Positions 17,301 to 24,546 of a stretch of 27,383 bases of DNA are shown here, piece by piece. The position numbers and the translations under genes are program-made. The notes under the pieces were generated by a model. It worked only from the letters and a program-made list of their open reading frames with translations. It had not been told where the DNA came from and did no database searches. The DNA is from UBA1189 sp964570685 (GTDB taxonomy: Bacteria; Bacteroidota; Bacteroidia; Bacteroidales; Bacteroidaceae): positions 1 to 27,383 of the forward strand of contig CAZMZC010000040.1 in NCBI GenBank assembly GCA_964570685.1, given 5' to 3'. Every line of letters starts with the position of its first letter. Within the stretch, counting starts at the first letter, position 1.

Positions 17301-17946
17301 GTACGGCACTGGTGGCTGTCGGCGAGTGGCGTACGGAGTCGATGTGCATGGCCATCTTCGTCAACTGCCATTCATGGTTTGCGTCCTTATAGCTGAGCGT
17401 GCTCTCGTCGAGACTGATGTGCCCGATGCACAAGGTCAGGGGCAATGTCTTTTTTTCGCTGTTGCTCTGCGACTTTCCTTGCTGTTGCGTCAGAGCCACC
17501 GCACAGCCGGTGAGAGCAATGTCATCTACTGTCAGGTGCCACTCACGCCACGCATAATGTATGGCATCCAGATGCAGACGGCGTATGTCGCCATCGATAC
17601 GTAGCGCAGTCATCAGCGTGTCGGTATGCAGAGTCACTCCCTCCAACGTGAGGTGGTGAGCTATCACCTGTCCCTTCAGCAGTGAGCGCAGGCCAATATG
17701 GGTGTCCACATGCTCTACTGCCAGCAGTGAGTCTATTTGCACGTCATTTGCCTCTATGCGTAGTGGCCATCGCAGGCGCACCTCTTTGGCCTGTATGCTG
17801 CGTCCGCTTAGCTCTGATAGTTGGTGCATGGCCCATTCCCGCCCTATCTGCTGTGTGACAGGGAGGTATAGTAGCATCACTACACATACGGGCATCAGCA
17901 GCAGTACTACGATTCCTGCTGTCAGCCATCGGAGTATTCTCTTCAT
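14314..17946 (-). CDS. tamB: TamB-family (DUF490) translocation/assembly protein
   Basis: A 1210-residue AsmA/TamB-type protein. It has one N-terminal membrane anchor (LTAGIVVLLLMPVCVVMLLYL, about 8-28) and then a very long series of beta-rich repeats with alternating polar and hydrophobic residues, as expected for a periplasm-spanning lipid-conducting groove. The C-terminal DUF490 domain runs from about residue 850 and includes LRLSGKYTIETGTLNMNI, LTGITLTDTMNKLGL, TDYSFSIAKRLWNDRIRIVVGG and the ending LRFFYDKNYESILEGEIRETG. It is first in an operon with tamL, 3 nt apart. It faces away from the sodium symporter gene, with 140 nt between them. No clear consensus promoter is visible on its side. 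Confidence 0.9.
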   Translation of the reverse strand: MKRILRWLTAGIVVLLLMPVCVVMLLYLPVTQQIGREWAMHQLSELSGRSIQAKEVRLRWPLRIEANDVQIDSLLAVEHVDTHIGLRSLLKGQVIAHHLTLEGVTLHTDTLMTALRIDGDIRRLHLDAIHYAWREWHLTVDDIALTGCAVALTQQQGKSQSNSEKKTLPLTLCIGHISLDESTLSYKDANHEWQLTKMAMHIDSVRHSPTATSAVLTALTFTEKRGIRLREGALTLLLTENMVELPYLSFRTEESSFSGHARLSDDGSIEGMVAATIGNTDMTDLLKMFTPSSPTTSKVIATIGTLENTSPIQIALAVNGTPDTLHVEQCEVSWPSILDIAISGNILAIDDNRLRRASLNLDARTWELEPLTATLKSPIAIPDSIALRGTAYYATDTLHTQLYLHIHDGGITLDGGYRPSTQSYSLTAATHTFDIRQLWPQGTLHTATLQTAITGRGFDPQDNNTSIDAHLHIDSLQWDGHTLTNATVQATLDDRQLHTTVSYADTLMRLHLNGTARFTEESIEAHLHANVADIDLKGLQLTSEELHPAFQCNLTLHADPTYYSLHGRMYGITLSTPTRTTNPQDLALHLDLSADSLALGMQSSDLQLAIRAHTMGFPWQWQLPADTAAIAYTHYQSDISAELSVGTDNPVSHYLSLIGIDYDMIQGTLRETHHGLTAQVTVSGFSAKGASARSASLAARYTKGIVHATLQSERLTWSTPTMQLNTSLQAVAVWADDFSPNHLSGTLTLTDLHYTLPTYSLQLQARDTLSIPFSKGRFTFTDQPLYPGSSKQPLTLNGYIALLHTTPTLHLTLRARGVDLLQRRTAQSILYGSALVNGEVAIDGPYDALSLTGNLKLRTGSYIHYIYKDAILTSGNQIDNVVTFTNFTQQERNATPTAVRYYVPYGFSMDLNIDIDPTVQLEILLGGSGQNTGNLQGGGNLNLQYIPASGLRLSGKYTIETGTLNMNIPLLHVHQMSIRPGSTVQWSGNATNPMLNIVAEDRIRASVTLDGSPQSVLFLTGITLTDTMNKLGLQFTLTAPESASMQNTLAALSPDERSKLAVALLTTGLYLGEGGTGNLMNTALMGFLQSQLDNISRDAFRTVDVSVGIEPLQDGVSGVSTRTDYSFSIAKRLWNDRIRIVVGGSVTTSNERIESDAIIDNISIEWRIVPNGSQYLRFFYDKNYESILEGEIRETGVGYAYRRQLRKLKL

Positions 17947-18030
17947 ATTTGGAGACTGTATCTTGACTTCCGAAACAGCCGAAAAATATGTAATGTTTAG
18001 GTTGATGGAAAATAAAAGTGGATAAATAAT

Positions 18031-18061
18031 TTTGTTCTACACTTGGTTTGCACTATCTTTG
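18031..18061 (+). promoter_or_regulatory. Consensus promoter for the NSS symporter
   Basis: TTTG (18031-18034), 19 nt, then TATCTTTG (18054-18061) exactly fits the Bacteroidetes consensus. The start codon is 25 nt downstream. Confidence 0.8.
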
Positions 18062-18086
18062 CCGTCCTATTAATTAAGGTAAAGAG

Positions 18087-19460
18087 ATGAGTAACAATAC
18101 ACGCGAAAATTTTGGTAGTAAGATAGGGGCTGTGCTTGCTGCAGCAGGCTCGGCCGTGGGCTTGGGCAATATCTGGCGTTTCCCTATTGAGGTGGGTACG
18201 AACGGTGGTGCAGCTTTTATCATCGTGTATATAGGCTGTGTGTTGCTGATGGGCATACCCATCATGATGAGTGAGTTTCTCATCGGTCGCCATACGCAGG
18301 CCAATACGGCCGGGGCTTACCGTATGCTGGCTCCTGGCACACCGTGGCGATGGGTGGGCCGCTTGGGGGTACTCTCGGGTTTCGTGATATTGAGCTACTA
18401 CTCGGTAGTGGCAGGCTGGACGGCCGAGTATACGGTGTTGGCTATCGGTAACTACTTTGACGGAAAGACTACGGCCGATTTCCCCCAGATATTCAATCAG
18501 TTTGTGAGCAATCCATGGCTGTCGGTATTCTGGATGCTGGCTTTCATGCTTATCACTCACGTTATCGTGGTACGTGGCGTAAAGAGTGGCATCGAGAAGT
18601 TTTCCAAACTGATGATGCCTGCCCTGTTTGTCATTCTCATTGTATTGGCTATCTGCTCGGTAACGCTACCGGGTGCCTCGCAAGGTCTTGAGTTCCTGCT
18701 CAAGCCTGACTTCAGTAAGATTACCGGTACGGCGGTGCTGAGGGCTATGGGACAGGCGTTCTTCTCGCTCAGTTTGGGCTTGGGTTGTCTGTGTACCTAT
18801 GCTTCATATTTCAACCGTGAGACTAATATCGGAAAAACGGCCTTGAGCGTTTCGCTCATTGATACGATGGTGGCCATCATGTCGGGCTTCATCATCTTCC
18901 CTGCCGTGTTCAATGCCGGTTATATGCTCGACCGTAGCGATATAGGCCCTTCGTTGCTCTTCATTACCATGCCTAATGTCTTCGGACAGGCCTTTGGCAG
19001 CATTCCTGCGTTGGCCTATCTGGTGTCGGTGCTCTTCTATTTCCTGCTGATGCTGGCTGCGCTCACCTCTACTATCTCAATGCACGAGGTGGTCACTGCC
19101 TATGTGAGTGAAGAGTTTGCTATGAGTCGTCGCAAGGCGGCTACTATTGTCACCATCGCCTGTTCGGTGGTGGGTGTGCTTTGTGCCTTGTCGTTCGGTC
19201 CGTTCGAAGGGGTTAAGATATTTGGCATGACAATCTTCGATTTCTTCGACTATGCGGCATCCAATATTATGTTGCCTGTAGGCGGTATGCTGATAGCCAT
19301 CTTTACGGGTTGGTATCTCGACAAGAAGATTGTGCGCGATGAGATTACCAATAAAGGGACTCTGCGTGCTCGCTACTTGCCTGTGGTGATATTCATACTC
19401 AAGTATATTGCTCCAGTAGCCATTGCCTGCATCTTGCTGGGGCAGTTGGGGCTATTTTGA
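18087..19460 (+). CDS. Neurotransmitter:sodium symporter (SNF/LeuT family)
   Basis: A 457-residue inner-membrane transporter of the LeuT-fold NSS family, expected to import an amino acid with Na+. The hallmark first-helix stretch FGSKIGAVLAAAGSAVGLGNIWRFP (residues about 9-33, GNIWRFP at its end) forms the unwound substrate and sodium site in LeuT. TNGGAAFIIVYI follows. Eleven or twelve membrane segments are visible; bacterial members with 11 are common. The substrate is not readable from sequence, though tyrosine, tryptophan or branched amino acids are typical. It is monocistronic: its own promoter before it and a terminator after it. Confidence 0.92.
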   Translation: MSNNTRENFGSKIGAVLAAAGSAVGLGNIWRFPIEVGTNGGAAFIIVYIGCVLLMGIPIMMSEFLIGRHTQANTAGAYRMLAPGTPWRWVGRLGVLSGFVILSYYSVVAGWTAEYTVLAIGNYFDGKTTADFPQIFNQFVSNPWLSVFWMLAFMLITHVIVVRGVKSGIEKFSKLMMPALFVILIVLAICSVTLPGASQGLEFLLKPDFSKITGTAVLRAMGQAFFSLSLGLGCLCTYASYFNRETNIGKTALSVSLIDTMVAIMSGFIIFPAVFNAGYMLDRSDIGPSLLFITMPNVFGQAFGSIPALAYLVSVLFYFLLMLAALTSTISMHEVVTAYVSEEFAMSRRKAATIVTIACSVVGVLCALSFGPFEGVKIFGMTIFDFFDYAASNIMLPVGGMLIAIFTGWYLDKKIVRDEITNKGTLRARYLPVVIFILKYIAPVAIACILLGQLGLF

Positions 19461-19484
19461 TTATAGCTGCAGTATTGTGCATGG

Positions 19485-19515
19485 GGCTTGCTGTCTAAGG
19501 ATGGCAGGCCTTTTT
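19485..19515 (+). terminator. Rho-independent terminator after the NSS symporter
   Basis: GGCTTGCTGTC pairs with GATGGCAGGCC, including three G-U wobbles, and a five-T run at 19511-19515 follows directly. It lies 25 nt after the stop. Confidence 0.75.
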
Positions 19516-19612
19516 CTGTGTGCATTTACAAACGATTGTTAATCGGTGGGGCACAATGTTAATTTGTAGTAAATTATAGCTCTCAGAAGGTGCGATTCGT
19601 AGGAAAAGCTAT

Positions 19613-19620
19613 TATATTTG
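19613..19620 (+). promoter_or_regulatory. Promoter -7 box for htrA
   Basis: TATATTTG fits TAnnTTTG and lies 68 nt before the htrA start. No TTTG box sits at the normal spacing. An element for an alternative sigma factor cannot be excluded, since envelope proteases are often stress-regulated. Confidence 0.5.
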
Positions 19621-19688
19621 CAGCGTGAAGTTTGAACACTTGATAAGTTAAATGAGTGAATTAATTAACCTAAAAGGATAAAGTAGTT

Positions 19689-21185
19689 ATGAAATCGACA
19701 ATCAAGAAAATTTTCGGCTATTCAGCTTTGATGCTTGGCAGTGCTTTCGTAGCAGGCGTTACAACCTATATGCTGATGGAGAAGCATGCGGGTAAAGAGG
19801 CGGTGGTAGCTGTGCAACAAGACAGTAGCTATGCCATGCCTACGGCTTTGTTTGACAATAAGCCTGCACAACCTATAGACTTGACTGGAGCGGCAGAGAA
19901 TTCTTTGCACGCAGTAGTGCATATCAAGTCGACCCAATTGGGAAAGACGCAGACGGTGCAGCAGATGCCCGACCTTTTCGACTTTTTCTTTGGCGATGGT
20001 ATGGGGCGCCAGCAGCAGGTGCGCACACAGCCTCGTGTGGGCTTCGGCTCGGGAGTCATCATATCAGAAGATGGCTATATCGTGACTAACAACCACGTGA
20101 TTGACGGTGCTGATGAGATAGATGTGAAACTCAACGACAACCGTGAGTTCAAAGGCAAGCTGATTGGTACCGACCCTAATACCGACTTGGCTTTGGTGAA
20201 GATTGAGGGTGACGACTTCCCTACCATTCCTATAGGAGACTCTGACGCTCTGAAGGTAGGCGAATGGGTACTGGCCGTGGGTAATCCCTTCAACCTTACT
20301 TCTACGGTGACTGCCGGTATCGTGAGTGCTAAGGCCCGTACATTGGGCGTATACAATGGAGGTATAGAATCGTTCATTCAGACCGATGCTGCCATCAACC
20401 AAGGTAATAGTGGTGGCGCTCTGGTCAACGCACGTGGTGAACTGGTAGGTATCAATGCCGTGTTGTCATCTCCTACAGGAGCTTATGCCGGTTACGGGTT
20501 TGCTATCCCCACCAGTATCATGACCAAGGTGGTGGACGACCTGAAGGAGTTTGGTACCGTGCAACGAGCCATCCTCGGTATCAGTGGTCACGACTTGGGC
20601 GACGAGCGCACCAAGGATAAGGACTTGGGCACAGTGGAAGGTGTATATGTGGCTGAAGTGACTGACGGAAGCGGTGCCAAGGCTGCTGGTATTGAACCGG
20701 GCGACGTAATCGTGAAGATTGCCGGAAAGAAGGTGCACAATATGGCTGAGTTGCAGGAGAACATTGCCAAGCACCGTCCTGGCGACAAGGTGAGCGTGAC
20801 CATCATGCGTGGCAAGAAAGAGAAAGAACTCGATGTGACCTTGAAGAATATGCAGGGCAATACCGAGGTGGTGAAGAAGTTTGACCTCGACATGCTCGGC
20901 GCTGCCTTCCAGCCCATCAGCGATGACGTGAAACGCCATCTCGGCGTGAGCTACGGTTTGCAGGTGACAGGCGTAGGCAAAGGTAAGTTTGCCGATGCTG
21001 GCATCAAGAAAGGATTTGTAATCCTCAAGGTAAATAGTCATAAGATTACCAGTGAGGAGGATTTGGCCGAGGTACTGAAAGCTGCCAACCAATCGCCCGA
21101 ACGCGCCCTCTTCATCTCTGGCTACTACATGTCGGGGCGCAGAGCTAACTATGCCGTAGACCTCTCGGATGCAGAAGAGCGATAA
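19689..21185 (+). CDS. HtrA/Do-family periplasmic serine protease
   Basis: A 498-residue envelope protease/chaperone that degrades misfolded proteins. An N-terminal hydrophobic segment (YSALMLGSAFVAGVTTYML, about 11-29) acts as signal or membrane anchor. The trypsin-like domain carries the full triad: His136 in VTNNHVIDGA, Asp166 in NTDLALVK and Ser241 in NQGNSGGALV. Two PDZ domains follow (about 295-385 and 405-490), with GDVIVKIAGKKVHNMAEL and KGFVILKVNSHKITSEEDL as recognition regions. The layout corresponds to DegP/DegQ. It stands alone between its promoter box and a strong terminator, just upstream of rpoD. Confidence 0.95.
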   Translation: MKSTIKKIFGYSALMLGSAFVAGVTTYMLMEKHAGKEAVVAVQQDSSYAMPTALFDNKPAQPIDLTGAAENSLHAVVHIKSTQLGKTQTVQQMPDLFDFFFGDGMGRQQQVRTQPRVGFGSGVIISEDGYIVTNNHVIDGADEIDVKLNDNREFKGKLIGTDPNTDLALVKIEGDDFPTIPIGDSDALKVGEWVLAVGNPFNLTSTVTAGIVSAKARTLGVYNGGIESFIQTDAAINQGNSGGALVNARGELVGINAVLSSPTGAYAGYGFAIPTSIMTKVVDDLKEFGTVQRAILGISGHDLGDERTKDKDLGTVEGVYVAEVTDGSGAKAAGIEPGDVIVKIAGKKVHNMAELQENIAKHRPGDKVSVTIMRGKKEKELDVTLKNMQGNTEVVKKFDLDMLGAAFQPISDDVKRHLGVSYGLQVTGVGKGKFADAGIKKGFVILKVNSHKITSEEDLAEVLKAANQSPERALFISGYYMSGRRANYAVDLSDAEER

Positions 21186-21206
21186 GCATCATGTAATAAT
21201 TCATAA

Positions 21207-21246
21207 TATTCGGCCGTTTCTCCTAAAAAAGAGAAACGGCCGAATA
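21207..21246. terminator. Strong hairpin terminator between htrA and rpoD
   Basis: A perfect 16-bp stem, TATTCGGCCGTTTCTC (21207-21222) with its complement at 21231-21246, closes the loop CTAAAAAA. A T-rich stretch (cttttgtgg, then ttttttatt) follows. It separates htrA from the rpoD promoter. Confidence 0.88.
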
Positions 21247-21265
21247 CTTTTGTGGCCCTTTTTTA

Positions 21266-21295
21266 TTGATATGTAAAAAAAAAGCACTAATTTTG
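21266..21295 (+). promoter_or_regulatory. Consensus promoter for rpoD
   Basis: TTG (21266-21268), 19 nt, then TAATTTTG (21288-21295). The rpoD start is 42 nt downstream. The rpoD promoter of B. thetaiotaomicron (BT1311) is known as a strong constitutive promoter; this is the equivalent position. Confidence 0.75.
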
Positions 21296-21337
21296 CAGCT
21301 AATTTGGTTTATTGACTGAAATACGTATTTTTCGAAA

Positions 21338-22198
21338 ATGAGACAGCTTAAAATTACAAAGAGTATTACCAATCGCGAGAGCGCTTCGTTGGACAAGTAT
21401 CTGCAAGAAATTGGTCGTGAAGAGTTGATTACCGTAGACGAGGAGGTAGAACTTGCGCAGCGGATTCGCAAAGGCGACCGCGCAGCATTGGAGAAACTGA
21501 CCCGTGCAAACCTACGTTTCGTGGTGTCGGTAGCCAAGCAGTACCAGAATCAAGGCTTGAGTCTGCCCGACCTTATCAACGAGGGCAATCTGGGCTTGAT
21601 AAAGGCAGCCGAGAAGTTTGATGAGACTCGTGGTTTTAAGTTTATCAGTTATGCCGTATGGTGGATTCGCCAGTCTATCCTTCAAGCATTGGCCGAGCAG
21701 GCACGTATCGTACGTCTGCCGCTCAATCAGGTTGGTTCGTTGAACAAGATTAGCAAGGCGCTTTCGAAATTTGAGCAAGAGAATGAGCGTCGTCCCTCAG
21801 CCGAGGAACTTGCTGAGGAATTGGATATTCCCGTAGACAAGATTGCCGATACCTTGAAGGTGTCGGGTCGTCATATCTCCGTAGACGCTCCGTTTGTTGA
21901 TGGTGAAGACAATAGCTTGCTCGATGTACTTGTCAATGATGATTCACCTATGGCCGACCGCTCGCTGGTGAACGAGTCTCTCTCGACCGAAATTGATAGA
22001 GCACTCTCTACGCTCACAGATCGCGAGAAGGATATCCTGCAGATGTTCTTTGGTATCGGATGCCAGGAGATGACCCTTGAGGAGATTGGTGACAAGTTTG
22101 GCCTCACTCGTGAGCGTGTGCGTCAGATTAAGGAGAAGGCTATCCGCCGTCTTCGTCAGAACTCACGTAACAAGTTGCTGAAATCATATTTGGGATAA
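21338..22198 (+). CDS. rpoD: Primary RNA polymerase sigma factor
   Basis: The housekeeping sigma-70 factor, 286 residues, the usual size in Bacteroides and shorter than the proteobacterial protein because region 1.1 and the large non-conserved region are absent. Region 1.2 (SLDKYLQEIGREELITVDEE), region 2 (LPDLINEGNLGLIKAAEKFD, then FKFISYAVWWIRQSI for -7 box recognition), region 3 (RRPSAEELAEELDIPVDKI) and region 4 with the helix-turn-helix TLEEIGDKFGLTRERVRQIK (248-267) are all present. It is expected to read the TTTG/TAnnTTTG promoters noted in this window. The next gene starts 13 nt downstream. Confidence 0.98.
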   Translation: MRQLKITKSITNRESASLDKYLQEIGREELITVDEEVELAQRIRKGDRAALEKLTRANLRFVVSVAKQYQNQGLSLPDLINEGNLGLIKAAEKFDETRGFKFISYAVWWIRQSILQALAEQARIVRLPLNQVGSLNKISKALSKFEQENERRPSAEELAEELDIPVDKIADTLKVSGRHISVDAPFVDGEDNSLLDVLVNDDSPMADRSLVNESLSTEIDRALSTLTDREKDILQMFFGIGCQEMTLEEIGDKFGLTRERVRQIKEKAIRRLRQNSRNKLLKSYLG

Positions 22199-22211
22199 TC
22201 CTATTTTTCTT

Positions 22212-22628
22212 ATGCGTACGCGTATGAATAAGTGTAAACTGCTGTTGGTTGTCTTGTTGGGGATGGCCTCGCTTACAACCTTTGCCGCCTCTAAGGATAA
22301 GGCCGACGAGCCGAAACGGGTATACATGTATGGCGTGTCGGTCAACTTCAACGACTCGGTAGTGTACATGACCGATGTACAGTATCTTGACAGCATGATA
22401 ATCAACAAGGATGGCTCTATACAGAACTATACCAATTATTCCATTCAGATGAAGGTATACCTCGAAGGGGTACTCGGTGAAAGCAACCAGACGTGTGCGG
22501 TAATCTACTCCGATAACAAGAAGAAGCTGGAGAAACGCTTCGTGAAGATGCGCAAGAGATACCAAACCAACAAAGACAAGCTGCTCAGGCAGATTGGCAC
22601 TGATGCCTTTCGGTTCCGCAAAGAATAA
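22212..22628 (+). CDS. Small exported protein of unknown function
   Basis: A 138-residue protein with a signal peptide (CKLLLVVLLGMASLTTFA, cleavage near AAS). The mature part is rich in lysine and has no motif I can name; it ends in a basic helix (KKKLEKRFVKMRKRYQTNKDKLLRQIG). It may start at ATG 22212 or ATG 22224, the latter giving a more typical MNKCK start. It lies between rpoD (13 nt upstream) and the C11 peptidase (9 nt downstream), so it is very likely co-transcribed. No function is assigned. Confidence 0.75.
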   Translation: MRTRMNKCKLLLVVLLGMASLTTFAASKDKADEPKRVYMYGVSVNFNDSVVYMTDVQYLDSMIINKDGSIQNYTNYSIQMKVYLEGVLGESNQTCAVIYSDNKKKLEKRFVKMRKRYQTNKDKLLRQIGTDAFRFRKE

Positions 22629-22637
22629 TGAGTCGAG

Positions 22638-23879
22638 ATGAAGTTGCGTCTCCTGCTATATAGGTTTATGTGCACGATGTTTATACTACTGGGTATGGCA
22701 TCGTGTCATTGGTTATGCCCGGATGAAGAGACCCCGAGGTACGACCGCACCGTATTGGTGTATATGGCAGCAGAGAATAGCCTTTCGTGGGAAGACCCAG
22801 ATACTAAGTTAGGATTTCACCTGCAGGACATCGATGAAATGTTGCAAGCGGCAGGCGATATTCCCGCTAATAGTCGTTTGCTCGTCTACCTTGACGATAC
22901 CGAGTTGCCTCGTATACTCTCCATTGAAAAGCAGGATGGTCGTCGACCTATAACCAAAGTGCTGCATAGCTATACGGCTGAGCACAATTCAGGCGATACC
23001 GAAACCTTGCGTCTGGCGATGGAGTGGGTGAGCGAGCATTATCCATCATCGAGCTACGGCCTGATATTCTGGTCGCACGGTGATGCTTGGCTCCCCGCTA
23101 AAGCGCCGCAGCGTAGCATATGTATCGACAATGAGCGCAACACCTATTCTAATAGCGGTACGAAGATGGATATTGATGCCGTGGCCGATGTGTTGGCAGG
23201 TTTCCCTCGTTTCGAGTTCATCATGTTCGATGCCTGTTTCATGCAAGCCGTCGAGGTGGCTTACGAACTGCGTCAGGTAGCCCGCTACATCATAGCCTCT
23301 CCTGCCGAGATTCCCAATCCGGGTGCTCCCTATGAGCGTATGGTAGCGCCACTTTTCAGTGTCCCGTTCGATGCAGGGGCCGTAGTTGACGGATATTACA
23401 GGGTCTACAATGACAGCGTGATAAGCGTTTTCGGTTATGGCTCTGACCGCTATGGCGTGTCGCTTTCGGCAATCAACTGCGACTACCTTGACGATTTGGC
23501 AGCTATGACCGCCGAGATGGTGGTCAAGTATGCGTCAAAAGAGTCGGCTATAAATCTTAACGGCGTACAACGCTATTATCCGCTTTCCAGCAAGTCGCGT
23601 CCTGAGTTTCACGACATGAATGGGTATATGCTGCGCTTGATAACCGATGAGGCCGATTATCTCCGTTGGAAAAATGTGTTTGATAGAGCCGTCCCATATG
23701 CCAAGTCTACCGCTTGGTGGTACTCCAATGATGCCCGTACACAGTATGTCGATTTGGATGCTTACGGGGGCGTGTCATGCTATGTCCCGCAAGATGCAAG
23801 CATCTATTCCAGCCTGAATGCCCAGTTCCGCTCCACTGCTTGGTACACTGCAGCCGGATGGAGTAGGGTAGGTTGGTGA
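22638..23879 (+). CDS. Clostripain-like C11 cysteine peptidase lipoprotein
   Basis: A 413-residue peptidase of family C11, which cleaves after Arg or Lys in characterised members. The signal ends in LGMASC with Cys23 as lipid site, so the enzyme is envelope-anchored. The caspase-like core starts with TVLVYMAAENSLS (38-50). The catalytic His147 is in IFWSHGDAW and Cys200 in IMFDACFMQAVEVAYEL. The open region between core blocks contains NERNTYSNSGTKMDIDAV. A C11 enzyme (BT1308) lies close downstream of rpoD (BT1311) in B. thetaiotaomicron, so the neighbourhood seems conserved. The protein ends at GWSRVGW*. Confidence 0.9.
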   Translation: MKLRLLLYRFMCTMFILLGMASCHWLCPDEETPRYDRTVLVYMAAENSLSWEDPDTKLGFHLQDIDEMLQAAGDIPANSRLLVYLDDTELPRILSIEKQDGRRPITKVLHSYTAEHNSGDTETLRLAMEWVSEHYPSSSYGLIFWSHGDAWLPAKAPQRSICIDNERNTYSNSGTKMDIDAVADVLAGFPRFEFIMFDACFMQAVEVAYELRQVARYIIASPAEIPNPGAPYERMVAPLFSVPFDAGAVVDGYYRVYNDSVISVFGYGSDRYGVSLSAINCDYLDDLAAMTAEMVVKYASKESAINLNGVQRYYPLSSKSRPEFHDMNGYMLRLITDEADYLRWKNVFDRAVPYAKSTAWWYSNDARTQYVDLDAYGGVSCYVPQDASIYSSLNAQFRSTAWYTAAGWSRVGW

Positions 23880-24045
23880 AATCTTCGGGCCCCGTCGCCG
23901 AGTCCTTCGAGTTTCACCTTGTATTTACTGCTTTTTATATTACTAAGCACAAATTCTCTTGCGTCAACAATTTCTTCTTGGTTGATATATGCGATGGAAT
24001 TATTACAACCACGCAACAGAATTGGTACATGCATGTACCGCGCAA

Positions 24046-24083
24046 AACGCAAGGCTCTGGCAAATCTACCAGAGCCTTGCGTT
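24046..24083. terminator. Hairpin, likely terminator after the C11 peptidase
   Basis: AACGCAAGGCTCTGG (24046-24060) pairs perfectly with CCAGAGCCTTGCGTT (24069-24083) around an 8-nt loop. It has no strong U-run on the + strand, so its terminator role is inferred from the 15-bp stem and position about 170 nt after the stop. Confidence 0.55.
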
Positions 24084-24220
24084 AGAAAAAATCTCTTTGT
24101 CTGATTTTCCTGACGGAGCCTTTCGTTTTCCCTTTCGGGTATACCCTCCACGCCCCGAGGGTATACTGAACAATCTTCGAGGGTCTACCCTTGCGAGTTA
24201 TTGGGTGAACCCAATATTTA

Positions 24221-24432
24221 TGTTTCCCCTTTTGGGGTTGCAGGTATCGGTAATCGGTTGTAATCTTATGATACATAGAATATTAACTACCGATACCCCC
24301 GTTGCGGGGTATCGGTAGTTTCGTGACTTACAACACCGACACCCTACAGACGGGGGTGTCGGTCGTTATGTATCTTATATATAATACTTTACGTGCAATT
24401 ACCGATACCCGCAACCCCAAAAGGGGAAAACA
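24221..24432. repeat. 212-bp compound palindromic element
   Basis: The ends are inverted copies: 24221-24254 and 24398-24432 match except for one substitution and one extra base. Each end holds CCCCttttGGGG and ACCGATACC or its complement. Inside are two hairpins: a 15-bp stem with loop CGTTGC (24285-24320) and a 10-bp stem (24335-24363). The word ACCGAYACC recurs in every arm, three times on each strand. It shows no open frame of protein character. Confidence 0.85.
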
Positions 24433-24546
24433 CAATTTTTCTACATAGCTTCCGCTGCAACAACTCACGTTAAGATAAATCAGGAAATGCACTTGCTCTT
24501 TCCTGGAAAAGCATGTCCTATTTTCCCGTTTCCACAAGCCAATTCT

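Noticed and set aside
24082..24537. Several short open frames with similar peptides (for example ITTDTPV)
   Set aside because: They are translations of the compound palindrome in different frames and not genes.
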